Both the position numbers and the translations under genes were made by a program. The notes under the pieces were generated by a model that saw nothing but the letters and a program-made list of their open reading frames with translations, did no database searches and had not been told where the DNA came from. A stretch of DNA of 64,000 nucleotides. Source: Saprolegnia diclina VS20 (Eukaryota > Oomycota > Saprolegniomycetes > Saprolegniales > Saprolegniaceae). Shown here one piece after another: positions 35,001 through 43,959 of this stretch; positions within the stretch are counted from its first letter, which is position 1; every line of letters starts with the position of its first letter. The stretch lies in NCBI RefSeq assembly GCF_000281045.1, contig NW_008246130.1, forward strand, positions 174,035 through 238,034. The letters are read 5' to 3'.

Positions 35001-37841
35001 ACAGCCGCACGCAACGTGTGGAAGCGCGCTCGGACAAAGTGGCCGCGCCAGTGTTTCTAGCACATTTTAGTTGGTATGTTGGACGCTGCAGAGCACAAGG
35101 CGGCACCTGCAGTAGCGCCGCGTCGTGGTCGACGACGGCTTGCAACGTCGCTTGCATCGACTCGATCGTGTCGATCCCTGCCTTGCGCAAAAAGAGGAAT
35201 CGGTCCCCGAGCTGCACCGTCTCGGGGCGCTACGCATGGATATCAAATCGACGGTCTGCAAGTGAATGGGCCAACAGGTAGACACGCCATCTCTGCGTGT
35301 TGCCAGAGCCGGTCGAGAAGCCCTTCGCAGCGCAGACGCAGGTCCGTTGGCGGCACCTAATAATACCTGAATCGCTGGCGTGCAACGTCATCAGTATACC
35401 TACAAGGACAAAATCAGCGGGGGTTCAATTGTCGACGAGATGTACCGCCAAGGGCTTGAGGAAGCGTTCCAGACACGCAAACTGGCTTAGAAACTCGGGA
35501 AAGGTCGTGCGGTAGCAATAGCCCGTCTGCCGAAGTCGCACGACGTCCAGAATGCCGAGGCGCTGAAGCTGATCAGCAACGACCACCGCATCGAACGTCC
35601 CAGGCGTCCGCGACGGCTAATACGCGCCTCTATGGCCGCTGCGTGCAGTGAATGAAGGTACCTGAAGGCATTTGATAAAGTGGGGCTCGGTGCGGCACAG
35701 TGAAATGCAAAGCCGCTCAATGTCGGCGCTAAATTTGCCGGCCACCGTCACCTAGAGCCACATGAGACGCGTTCCCCAGCCAGACTCGGAGAAAACCGGT
35801 GCCGGTGCGGGCTCGAGGGGGCTGCTGAGCGCCGCGGCGATGCACGCCTGGATGATGGCGACGAGATTCTTGGGCACATCATTCTTGTTGTCGCGGACAA
35901 ACGTCCTCGCGTCGTAGACGACGTCGCCGCCCGTGTGCCGCACGATGAAACGATCGGGTGCGCTGCCGACGCGGGCGAATTTAGCGTGGTCGCCAAAGAC
36001 AGTCTCCAGTTTCTAGGGCGGATACTCGTGTACAGTTCGTAGAGACCGTTGCTGGATACCGCGATGAAGGCAGCCGAGTCGGCTCCGTGGCGCTGCGCTG
36101 ACGTGTGTTCGAGGATGCTCAAAAGGCACTGCGGCTGCTTGTCGAGGAGGTCGAGCACGCTCTACAGCACACGTTCAATGCGACTCATCGCCGACGCAGC
36201 GCACTTGGTTGTCGTGAAAGTCGAGCGACGGCGCTGCGATCTTCTCGGCCGCGTAAATGCGCTGCTCGAGCTTGAACGTAAACTACACAATTGTGAGGGT
36301 ATCCTAGACAACAGGTAATAATACTTGGACGAAAAACTGGTGCAGCTTCTCGCTAGCGTAGTGTCGGCAAAGCTGAACGAGTCCGTGGGTCGCCGACGGC
36401 GCCAAATCAAGGCCAAAGAGGTCGCACACTTCAATCGACTTGGTGCTCGACGTTGCACTGGGCGGGCCCAGATTTTGGTTCAACCGCCGCGCGAGGCTTA
36501 AAACGAGGTGCTTGTACAAGCCTTGCGCAAGCGCATCCCGCGCGACAGCAAGTGGCGTCTGGAGTCTGAGCTCGACCGCCAGCGACCCTTTCGGTAACTC
36601 CAAGAGGGTTTCGATCGCCGCGACGTCCGTCCTAGATCTCCGAGATAACGCACGCGTCATGAGAATCATTAGCAAGTACAGGCACGCGTCGCCATCATCC
36701 AACGCAAGGTTGCCGAGCAGCAAGATGGCTGCGAGGACACGCAGAATACCGTCGACGCAAGCGATACCGCAAGCCTCGAGCGCCGCCTACGCGATGTGAA
36801 CGCAAATCATCTCCAAGGGTATTACTCTCGTGTCCTGAAGTCGGCCCTGGGGAGCGCCCGTGGGGACGAATGCGTACATAGGGTGCAGCAAGTGCAGCGA
36901 TATCTTCTCCGTCGGCGAGAGATCGTGCACGAGCTGGTGCAAAACATCAAACGTGCCCTCGCTTTCCTAACCGCAACAGGTAAAAGAACGCTCGTTGCTC
37001 GAGTAGTACCGGACACGCCGTGATGCGCGCGGCGTCGACGAGGTAGCACTCGGTCGCGCACCCGACGAGGCAGCCGTCGTCGTCAAAGAGCACTTTGGTC
37101 GACTTGCCAAAGCGGGACGCCGTCGCATTCGCGGCCGTCTACCCAGCAACGTACAATCTTTGGTTGTTGCAATGCATTGCGCCGTACGCGAGCGGAGCCA
37201 AACGCCTCGAGGACGACGAGGGACGCGGTCAGCGGCAGCACGCGCTCTCGCTGCGACACGACGGCCTCGCCAATGTGCTAGGTAATGGACGGCTCACTCA
37301 TGTACATATCTGCAGACAGGACGTACAGCCAGGACAGCGCGCGCGATAGACGACTTGCCGGCGCCGCTGTCGCCCGAGATGAGGATCGTCTGGTGCTTTC
37401 GCCCGAACGGCGTGCGTAGCTGCTGCAGCGCGCCGTCGACGAGCGCAAGCAGAGCTCGTGGCGGCTGCGTCATTGGGATCGCTGGGCGGAGTGCCACAAG
37501 CACCGAGTGACCGGCAAACGTCACGTGCTCGCCCAGTTCGAAGCGCCGCTGTAACGCGTCAAGCACTGCGGGCTCGTGAGCGTGCGCCAAGCTCGTGAGG
37601 TCCTCCGGAGCGTCGGCCTCGGCGTCATCGAGCGGCCATGTGGCTGTCGTGGATAGCGGAAGAGCCACGGATGGACGCCCGTCGGTACGCACGACATCAC
37701 CGTCCAGTGTCGCCGGCACGTACAGACGGCGGCCGACCTGCGGGTTCTTGACCCACACACGCATGGGCTAGAAAGTGCCAAACTGTACCAAGCCAAGGAG
37801 TTTCGCGCGAAACCAACTACGCACTGCCCATGGGACGCCAT
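32031..37841 (-). CDS. Unconventional myosin with IQ motifs and C-terminal RCC1-like domain
   Basis: Twenty-seven exons, all in phase, give 1526 residues: 37821-37841, 37327-37767, 37188-37277, 37010-37138, 36826-36966, 36680-36786, 36325-36631, 36205-36282, 36060-36161, 35797-36012, 35662-35751, 35446-35616, 35276-35356, 35107-35229, 34469-35056, 34207-34419, 34064-34165, 33902-34021, 33762-33854, 33562-33714, 33282-33518, 33145-33233, 32888-33095, 32550-32837, 32407-32507, 32196-32367, 32031-32150. The motor spans about 50-690: P-loop GDSGAGKS (about 139), switch I NATASRFGK, switch II degenerate (VCDLFGLD for DIxGFE), FTFKLEQ, RTEPHFIKCLQ and the converter VQLGDRFLFLRKAGID. IQ motifs flank a roughly 150-residue Pro/Ser-rich linker. 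RCC1-like blades run from about 1041 (GQLFSVGWNDKGQLG, GSVYSWGGNKHGQLGLG, GTLFAWGEGTHGELGLGD). The Pro-rich tail exons (32407-32550) are least certain. Confidence 0.87.
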
Positions 37842-37868
37842 CGTACAGATCAAGTCGACGTATTAGCA

Positions 37869-38585
37869 TTAGGTTCTCTGCTTCTTCTTGGGCTGCGGCC
37901 CGTCTTCGTCGTCGCTCTCCTCGGCCTCCTTGGTCTCTTCTTCGCCGTCGCGCTCATCCGCCTGCTTTGTCTCCACTTCGTCCTCCTGTGCCTCCTTCGT
38001 TTCTTCTTCATCTCCGACGTCCGAGCGGTCGTCGTCTTCTTTGGGTGCCCACACAGCCCCGGCGGCGGCGTCGTTCCGGCGCTCACGCATGATTTGGATT
38101 GCTGCGAGGTGTTGGCCGTACTTGTTGCCAAAGATGTTGTGGTAGCCCGCGGGCCCAGACGCGCAGCCGCGGCACCCCGAGTGACGCTCCTGCACGAGCT
38201 GGCCGTCGGCGAGCTGCTGGCGGGGTACACGGCAAATGCTTACGGTGCCATAGTTGTAGTTTTTCGGGTTGATCGCAAACGTGCTGCAGAGGCGCTCGTA
38301 GCCCGGCTTCTTCCACTTGGCAATCAAGTTGGCGTCCGCGAGCTTCATGCGCAGGCAGTAGTCGTACACCTCCTTGGAGATCTTCTCGTACTTGTAGTAC
38401 ATGTCGTAAACGTAGCGGCTGCGCTGCCAATTGATCTGGTGGATCGGCCAGAGCACTTCACACTTGCGGAGACCGTCGTGCGGGTCGTTCATGCGCTCAC
38501 GCAGCTCGCTCTCGAGCGCGTCCATGACCGGTGCGAGGTACTCGTAGCCCGGCGGCGCCCGACCCTTCTTCGTGAGGCGCGACAT
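37869..38585 (-). CDS. BUD31: Spliceosomal protein BUD31/G10 with acidic C-terminal extension
   Basis: Intronless, 238 residues from the ATG at 38585 (MSRLTKKGRAPPGYEYLAP). The first 140 residues are clear G10: LWPIHQINWQRSRYVYDM, LIAKWKKPGYERLC, YGTVSICRVPRQQLADGQL and HSGCRGCASG. BUD31 is a core component of activated spliceosomes. Two oddities stand out. Several zinc-ligand cysteines conserved in animals and fungi are replaced (only about four of nine remain). After GCRGC the protein continues about 95 residues with an acidic Glu/Lys/Asp-rich tail (EEETKEAQEDEVETKQ) ending in a basic KKK, whereas the family normally stops at about 145 residues. The tail is the same frame without any break. 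Confidence 0.9.
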   Translation of the reverse strand: MSRLTKKGRAPPGYEYLAPVMDALESELRERMNDPHDGLRKCEVLWPIHQINWQRSRYVYDMYYKYEKISKEVYDYCLRMKLADANLIAKWKKPGYERLCSTFAINPKNYNYGTVSICRVPRQQLADGQLVQERHSGCRGCASGPAGYHNIFGNKYGQHLAAIQIMRERRNDAAAGAVWAPKEDDDRSDVGDEEETKEAQEDEVETKQADERDGEEETKEAEESDDEDGPQPKKKQRT

Positions 38586-39414
38586 CGACCTGCTTCCGTG
38601 GTTGTGCCAACCGTACACTGCAAAATGAATATAGTGTTACTTAGCTATATAGTGTGATAACATCCTTGCCCTCAGGCTTGGAGCACAGGCTTGGAGCAAG
38701 AGCATGAAGTGAGATCGGTTTGATGCGGGAGAGCTAAGAAGAGTCTTACATCTTCCGCATGAGTCGCGTTGATTAGCGCTCCGTTATCACTCATCGTGCT
38801 AGTACGAGTGCTTCAAATCCGGAAGTTATGCAGTTTGTATCCTTCCTGGACATGTTCACTTGCGCACCCCAAACCCTCTTGATCAGACTTGATGTTACCC
38901 GCTGTAGGGACCGAAGCTGCGCTGCAGTGCTGCATGTATTGTCTTGGTCGTTCAGGTGCAGTACTAGTTTGCTGCGAACGACCAGCTTTGGCGACAGCGC
39001 ATCGCCCAAACCTCGATTTTGACACATTGCTAAACGCGACTTGTCACTCGCAAGAGGAAGATCTGTGAGCGCGATTGATACTACTCACAGTGCGTACCCT
39101 TTGGTCGCTCGATGAGCTTGATGGTGACATTTCATTTGGAATTGGGAACACTTCAACTTGACGGAGGATCGTTGTACACTAATTGGTTGTCTGTGAAATA
39201 TTGTCCGGTCGCGAGCCCGGAGAGAAATCCGGACTTCGATAAATGGCATATTGAAATCAAGTGAAAACGGTTGGTGAAAGGACGGCCGGTGCCAGAGATG
39301 CACTTGATCTTTGTATGCATGGCAGGTAACGTACACACTGGTTGGTTGGGAGGCAGCAGCAAGGCTTGGGATTTGGTCTAAAAAAATCACTTGTGAATTT
39401 ACAACCTTTTCAAC
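38586..39414. other. Divergent intergenic region, BUD31/eS21
   Basis: About 830 bp, AT-richer than average, with ATCCGGA at 38817-38823 and 39227-39233. The second is about 185 bp before the eS21 start. No gene or structural RNA was recognised. Confidence 0.4.
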
Positions 39415-39654
39415 ATGCAAAACTCGGCTGGCCAGAACATCGACCTCTACATCCCGCGCAAGTGCTCGTGGACGAACCGCATCCTCGCGGCCAAGGACCA
39501 CGCTTCGGTGCAGATCGCCGTCGCCCAGGTCGATGCCAACGGTGTCTACACCGGCCACAACGACGTCTACGCGCTCGCCGGCTACATCCGCAACAAGGGT
39601 GAGGGCGACCACGCCTTGACCGAATTGGCCCGCCGCGCCGAGGAGAAGAACTAA
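39415..39654 (+). CDS. RPS21: 40S ribosomal protein eS21
   Basis: Intronless, 79 residues, starting at MQNSAGQNIDLYIPRKCSW and containing NRILAAKDHASVQIAVAQV and YALAGYIRNKGEGDHAL, which match the eukaryote-specific small-subunit protein eS21 throughout. Length equals the family's (about 80). It sits near the mRNA exit region of the 40S subunit. Upstream A/T-rich leader and pyrimidine stretches are consistent with a highly expressed gene, though no defined promoter box is seen apart from ATCCGGA at 39227-39233. Confidence 0.95.
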   Translation: MQNSAGQNIDLYIPRKCSWTNRILAAKDHASVQIAVAQVDANGVYTGHNDVYALAGYIRNKGEGDHALTELARRAEEKN

Positions 39655-40145
39655 ATTCTCTCTTCTTCGTAACACCATGCAAATGCAAGTCTGCTATTTC
39701 GGGTTGTACTCCTTCCTATCTATTCGCTGTAATACACACATCACGGCTTCAGTCTTCTCGCATCGGGCCAACATGGCCCCAAGTCCAAGCACCAGCACGG
39801 GTCAGCACCTCGAGTGCAAGGTTGACCCCTCGTCTGCCAGTCGACAAGCTTGCCGCGTCGTCGAATCGAGAGCTCGACCTACTCTTTCTTCTCGATGTTA
39901 CTGCGTCGTCGCTGACGAGCGCGAGCCGATTGGGATGCAGTGCCCAGCGAATCGAAGGTGTATTCAAGTAGATCATCATATTACGTCGCAGCCGTTAGTG
40001 CACTCTATCGGGAACGACGTTGGGTTATGTAGTTGAACGTTGCCGGGCACAAGTACGGGCTAGTGTCGTCTAGTCTTCCCGAAGGATCGGCGACTTAGCC
40101 CTACAAAGCTCGCACATGAGCACCCACACGTAATAGGCCGTGTCG
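39655..40145. other. Convergent 3' region, no gene seen
   Basis: About 490 bp between the 3' ends of eS21 and TIM13. Short frames have no family resemblance. Confidence 0.4.
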
Positions 40146-40441
40146 TCATACCCGCTGGCCGCGCTGCTGAATCGCACCCGACACAATCTTCATCGTGTCA
40201 ATGTAGCGCTCGACGCAGAGCGAGAGGCACTGCTGCTGCTTGTTGTCGAGGCGGTCCTGCGGGCGCGTGATGCACTTGTTAAAGCATTTCTCCTGGACCG
40301 CCTTGGTCAGCTCCTGCATGGCCTGCTGCTGGACTTCCATGCGCACCTACGCCGGTCATGAGCAGCCGTCGTCGTCATGGCGCAACAGACTTGGGCGATG
40401 ATCTCATCCTTCTGCTGCGACGTCAGGTTGCGCTCGTCCAT
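40146..40441 (-). CDS. TIM13: Small Tim chaperone TIM13
   Basis: Two exons, 40391-40441 (MDERNLTSQQKDEIIAQ) and 40146-40346, with a 44-nt intron; 83 residues. The twin CX3C motif CFNKC ... CLSLC with the 15-residue spacer typical of small Tims is intact, followed by YIDTMKIVSGAIQQR. The VQEKCFNKCITRPQDRLD context favours Tim13 over Tim8, 9 or 10. Small Tims form hexamers in the intermembrane space that escort hydrophobic precursors, including carriers and TIM22 substrates. TIM22 and a carrier are both in this window. It shares a 90-bp bidirectional promoter with TSC1. Confidence 0.92.
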
Positions 40442-40483
40442 GCTTGCTGCAATTCGTTGTCTTCCAACCAAACACCCTTTCGG

Positions 40484-40512
40484 GTCCGGATACAAGCCTT
40501 ATTATCCGGTAA
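40484..40512. promoter_or_regulatory. Paired TCCGGATA elements in TIM13/TSC1 bidirectional promoter
   Basis: GTCCGGATA (40484-40492) and TTATCCGGTAA (40502-40512) face each other in the 90-bp gap between divergent start codons. The pair could serve both genes. Confidence 0.6.
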
Positions 40513-40531
40513 CGCGGTTAGCGATCTTGCG

Positions 40532-43155
40532 ATGAAGGACTTGGCGGCCCAGGTCGTCGGCGCCGTGCACGAGGAGACTCTGGACGCCGAGCTCTTGGCC
40601 GCGGTCGTCGCTGCCTCCCAGGCGCACCCCGATGCAGTCCCTCTCTTCTTCGAAGGCATCGCCCACATGCTCGCCTTCGGCCACCCGTCGTCCAGCAGCA
40701 GCTCCGAGTCCGACTCGGACGACGACGCATCCTCGGGCTCGGAGCCCGAGACCATTGGCACAGCGAGCTGCATCGACATCGAGTGTACGCTGAATGAAGC
40801 GCAAGTCGTCGTCCTCCTGCAGTATGCGCTGCCGCTTTTGACGTCGTCCAGTCTCGCGCCGTACGTGTCGCCCTGGGGCGCCTTGGCCCTTCTGTGGTGC
40901 GAGCGCGGTATGTCGCTAGCTCTGCACGAGCTCTTGAAGCCGTTTCTTCAGAGCGTGTGCCGATGCCAGGCCTTAGACACGACACTGCGTGGTCCGCTCG
41001 TACTGGACCGGCTCGTCGCGCTTGTCCTTCGACTCGCGTCGCCCGAGCAAACGACCGGCTACGCGGTGCTCCTGAGTCTTCTGCAAAACATCCCCAGCGC
41101 CGTCTTTGCAGCGATGAATGCGTGCGTGGCCACGGCAGCAGCCCGCGTCGCCGTCGTTCTCGGATGCCTCGCGACACGAACCGTATTTCCCACAGCGACC
41201 TTCTACGCAAGCCCGCTCTGGCCCACAATGTTGCACGCGGTCAAAGCCAGCAAGAGCGTGGAGACGCTTGTCCCGTGTCTATGGCTGCTCACCACGCTGC
41301 TTCCGTCGCTCACAAAGGCTGAAGAAAACGTAACCCGCGTGTTGCAGGCCCTGCGCCACGCGATCGAGTTGTGTGCGCCGACGACCGACGAGAGCTCAAA
41401 GCCGAGCTCGGCTCGCGGCGTCATCGATCTCTTCTCGACAGCGCAGAGGCCGCTTCTCACGGAAAAAGCCACCAACGCGTGCATTGCGCCGACACCGGGG
41501 CGTCCGTGGCGCATCACCGCCGTCGACGGCCTCTGCTCCTCCGGAACAGACTGCCTCCACTCGCTGCGTCTCACGACCCGGGATCTCGGTACGTCACAGT
41601 AGTGATATACCGGTATGGGGAGTGACAAGATATGGAAGGGAGCGGCGAGGTCACTACCCACAAGATTGGCGTCGAGGACGAATGCTTGCCGACGCAGACG
41701 CTGGCCTTTGCCTCCGACGAGGTTCTCACGGCCATTGACGTTGGCACAGACGCTACTGGCGCCGTCTGCGGTCTTCGATGCACCACTACAAAACGCACGT
41801 ACGACTGGCTCGGTCTAGCATCGACGTCGGCGCGTCGGTGGATCGGTGGCGACGAGATCATCGGTGTGAGTGCTCTTGTCCATGCTAATGGTCTCTGGCG
41901 CCTCCACGCGATCTCGTCGGGACCGACCCCGCAGGCGCTGACGTACATCTCAGGTATCTTCCAACACGTGTACGCATCGAGTCCATGGGCGTGCGTGGAC
42001 TTTCTTCGTGGCGCCACCACGGCGGTGACGACGCCACTGCTTCGCGCCTTGTGCCTCCAAGTCCGACTCCACCCGGGTCTGGTGTCATCGTCGCCGATCG
42101 AAGAGAGTGACGTGGCCATTTGTGCTGCGTGGGTCTCGGATCCGTGCCTCGCACAGTTTCAGGACGCGGTCGGTACTCGGCAGGTCGAGGCTATGCAAAG
42201 GCTCCAGCATAAGCTACTCGAGAGCGACTACGCTGCCAAGGAGGCGACGACGCAGCTCCATTTGCAGGTCGAGAAGGACACGGTGACGGCTCTCCACGGA
42301 CGCATCCACGCACAGTCGGCCACGATCCAGGCGTACGAAGAAAAGCACATCAAGATGCACCAAGCGCTGCAGGTGATTTCCTCGAGTAAGCTAAACTCAG
42401 CCGCGTCCTAGCTCCGATTGGCGCAGTACGCGCTCGAGTGCAAGCTTCTGAAAGAAAACAACCTGACGCTGCGCCACGAAGTGCAGACGCTCGAAGCGGC
42501 GCTCTCGCGCACCGAAGCCGCGCTGCAGCATGCAACAGCCCAGAGCATCGCGCTGCTGGGCGAAAACGAACATCAACGGACCCAGCTCGCCAACTGGAGC
42601 GAGACTGCAGACAAGTGCGCGAGTCTGGAGCGCGTACGTGCGATGACTGGTGCGCGTCGCAAAGTTTCGACATGGCATTGTAGCAAATAGCAGAGTGGCA
42701 TGAGTACCACGCGTCGACGCTGGGAAGCGAACGTGACGCGCGCGCGGCGGAGCGTGAAGAGCTCGTTGCGATCTACGAAGAGAAGCTCTTCAAGGCGCGG
42801 GACCGCATCGAAGCGCCGACAAAGCCAAGTAGTGGTTTAGAGAACCTGACCGAGGACCGCAGTCGCTTGCTCGAGCTCGAAAAACTGCTCAAGCAAAAGG
42901 TATCTGCCCCCGACACATTATCTGCGAGCAACAAGCTGGTCTTCTTAGGAGCAAGGGACGCAAGCGCTCCGGGCGATGCTCGAGCGCCAGCAAAGCGTAT
43001 CGGAAGAGATGCTCAAGGCCGTGAACCGCAAGTATGACAACGTCAAAGCCATCAACCTTGCGCTACAGGTAGGGGCAATGGGAGCTGGCGGTAGTGGGCT
43101 CATGCAACTTCGGCAGAGGCGCGCGCTTGGCCGATCGTCAGGCCTTGGAAACTAA
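40532..43155 (+). CDS. TSC1: TSC1 (hamartin)-like protein
   Basis: Five exons, 40532-41588, 41630-42372, 42412-42633, 42684-42899 and 42949-43155, give 814 residues. The N-terminal helical-repeat half contains YASPLWPTMLHAVKASKS and LVPCLWLLTTLLPSL, like the TSC1 core. It continues with HVYASSPWACVDFLRG and LCLQVRLHPGLV, closely parallel to hamartin's YGMYPCNFVSFLRS and VRIHPELV. The C-terminal half is coiled coil (LEAALSRTEAALQHAT, EELVAIYEEKLFKARDR). A Ser/Asp-rich acidic loop lies near residues 55-75. TSC1 stabilises TSC2, the Rheb GAP that restrains TORC1; TSC2 is not in the window. It is shorter than human TSC1 (1164). The last intron-like GTAG after LALQ is read through to a TAA. Confidence 0.82.
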
Positions 43156-43231
43156 TGACGATGGGTATATATGTCGTATCGATAGTAGAGTAGTATTGAT
43201 GGTTCATTGTCCGTGGATCAAAGCCTGCGAC

Positions 43232-43570
43232 TTACTGCGACCGGATGTTGTACTTGGCTTGCCACGCGTTGGCCGCGGCTTCCTTCTGCTTGAGGAGATC
43301 CTCGACCTGAACCATGACCTTGGCGATACCCTCGCCGTTCGAGACGACGGCCGGAAGGACCTCGCCGACCGTGCGCTCGACGAGGACGCCGCCGACCATG
43401 CGGAACGCACGGCGTTGGCCATCGAGCGCCTGCAGCGTCTCGGCCACGCGCTGGTGCTCGGTGAACTCGAGCTCCATCTCGGCGAGCTTTTCGGCGAGCT
43501 GGCGGATCTCCGTGCGCATGCCCTTGTACTGGGCGATGACCTGCTGCTCGTTCAGTTGCGCCTCCGACAT
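43232..43570 (-). CDS. PFDN2: Prefoldin subunit 2
   Basis: Intronless, 112 residues. Beta-type prefoldin: an N-terminal helix (QQVIAQYKGMRTEIRQLAEK), the beta-hairpin core with the highly conserved FRMVGGVLVERTVGEVLP, and a C-terminal helix (EDLLKQKEAAANAWQAKYN). PFDN2 is one of four beta subunits of the hexameric chaperone that delivers actin and tubulin to TRiC. Its 3' end is 76 bp from the TSC1 stop in convergent orientation. The long C-terminal tail of animal PFDN2 is absent. Confidence 0.96.
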   Translation of the reverse strand: MSEAQLNEQQVIAQYKGMRTEIRQLAEKLAEMELEFTEHQRVAETLQALDGQRRAFRMVGGVLVERTVGEVLPAVVSNGEGIAKVMVQVEDLLKQKEAAANAWQAKYNIRSQ

Positions 43571-43959
43571 TTCTTACTGAGTGGAAGCGCTCGATGGCCC
43601 AAAAGCCACGTGATTTTCACCAATTCCCACGGTGATTATCTAGTTGCACGCCATATAAAACCTAAGGTCGTAGGGGTCAACCCCAGCGGATAAAGCCGGG
43701 AGGACATGCTCGATTCGCCTTCGTTTGGCGCCGGCAGAAGGCTGGGCCCCGCGTGACGAGCAACTCCATCGTGTTGCCTTCCAGCAGCCCTGCCAGTCTG
43801 CTGCTCTGCGAGTCGTCTTGGGATGGGCGCCTTTCTTGCCCGCCACAAGTTCCGAACTTTAGGTTCGTCCCTCTGCGACACGCACCGTTACAAAACCCTG
43901 CGGATCCAAACCTAGGCTTCCCAGCGGCAACAACTTCAAGCTTTGGGTGACTGCGGCGC
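43571..43959. other. Divergent intergenic region, PFDN2/calpain-7
   Basis: About 390 bp with no supported gene. No full TATCCGGATA element is seen; GCGGATCC near 43900 is only a partial match. Confidence 0.4.

Noticed and set aside
43073..43098. Extra terminal intron in TSC1 starting at GTAGGG
   Set aside because: Reading through gives a natural 29-codon basic tail with a TAA, and the candidate intron would be only about 26 nt.
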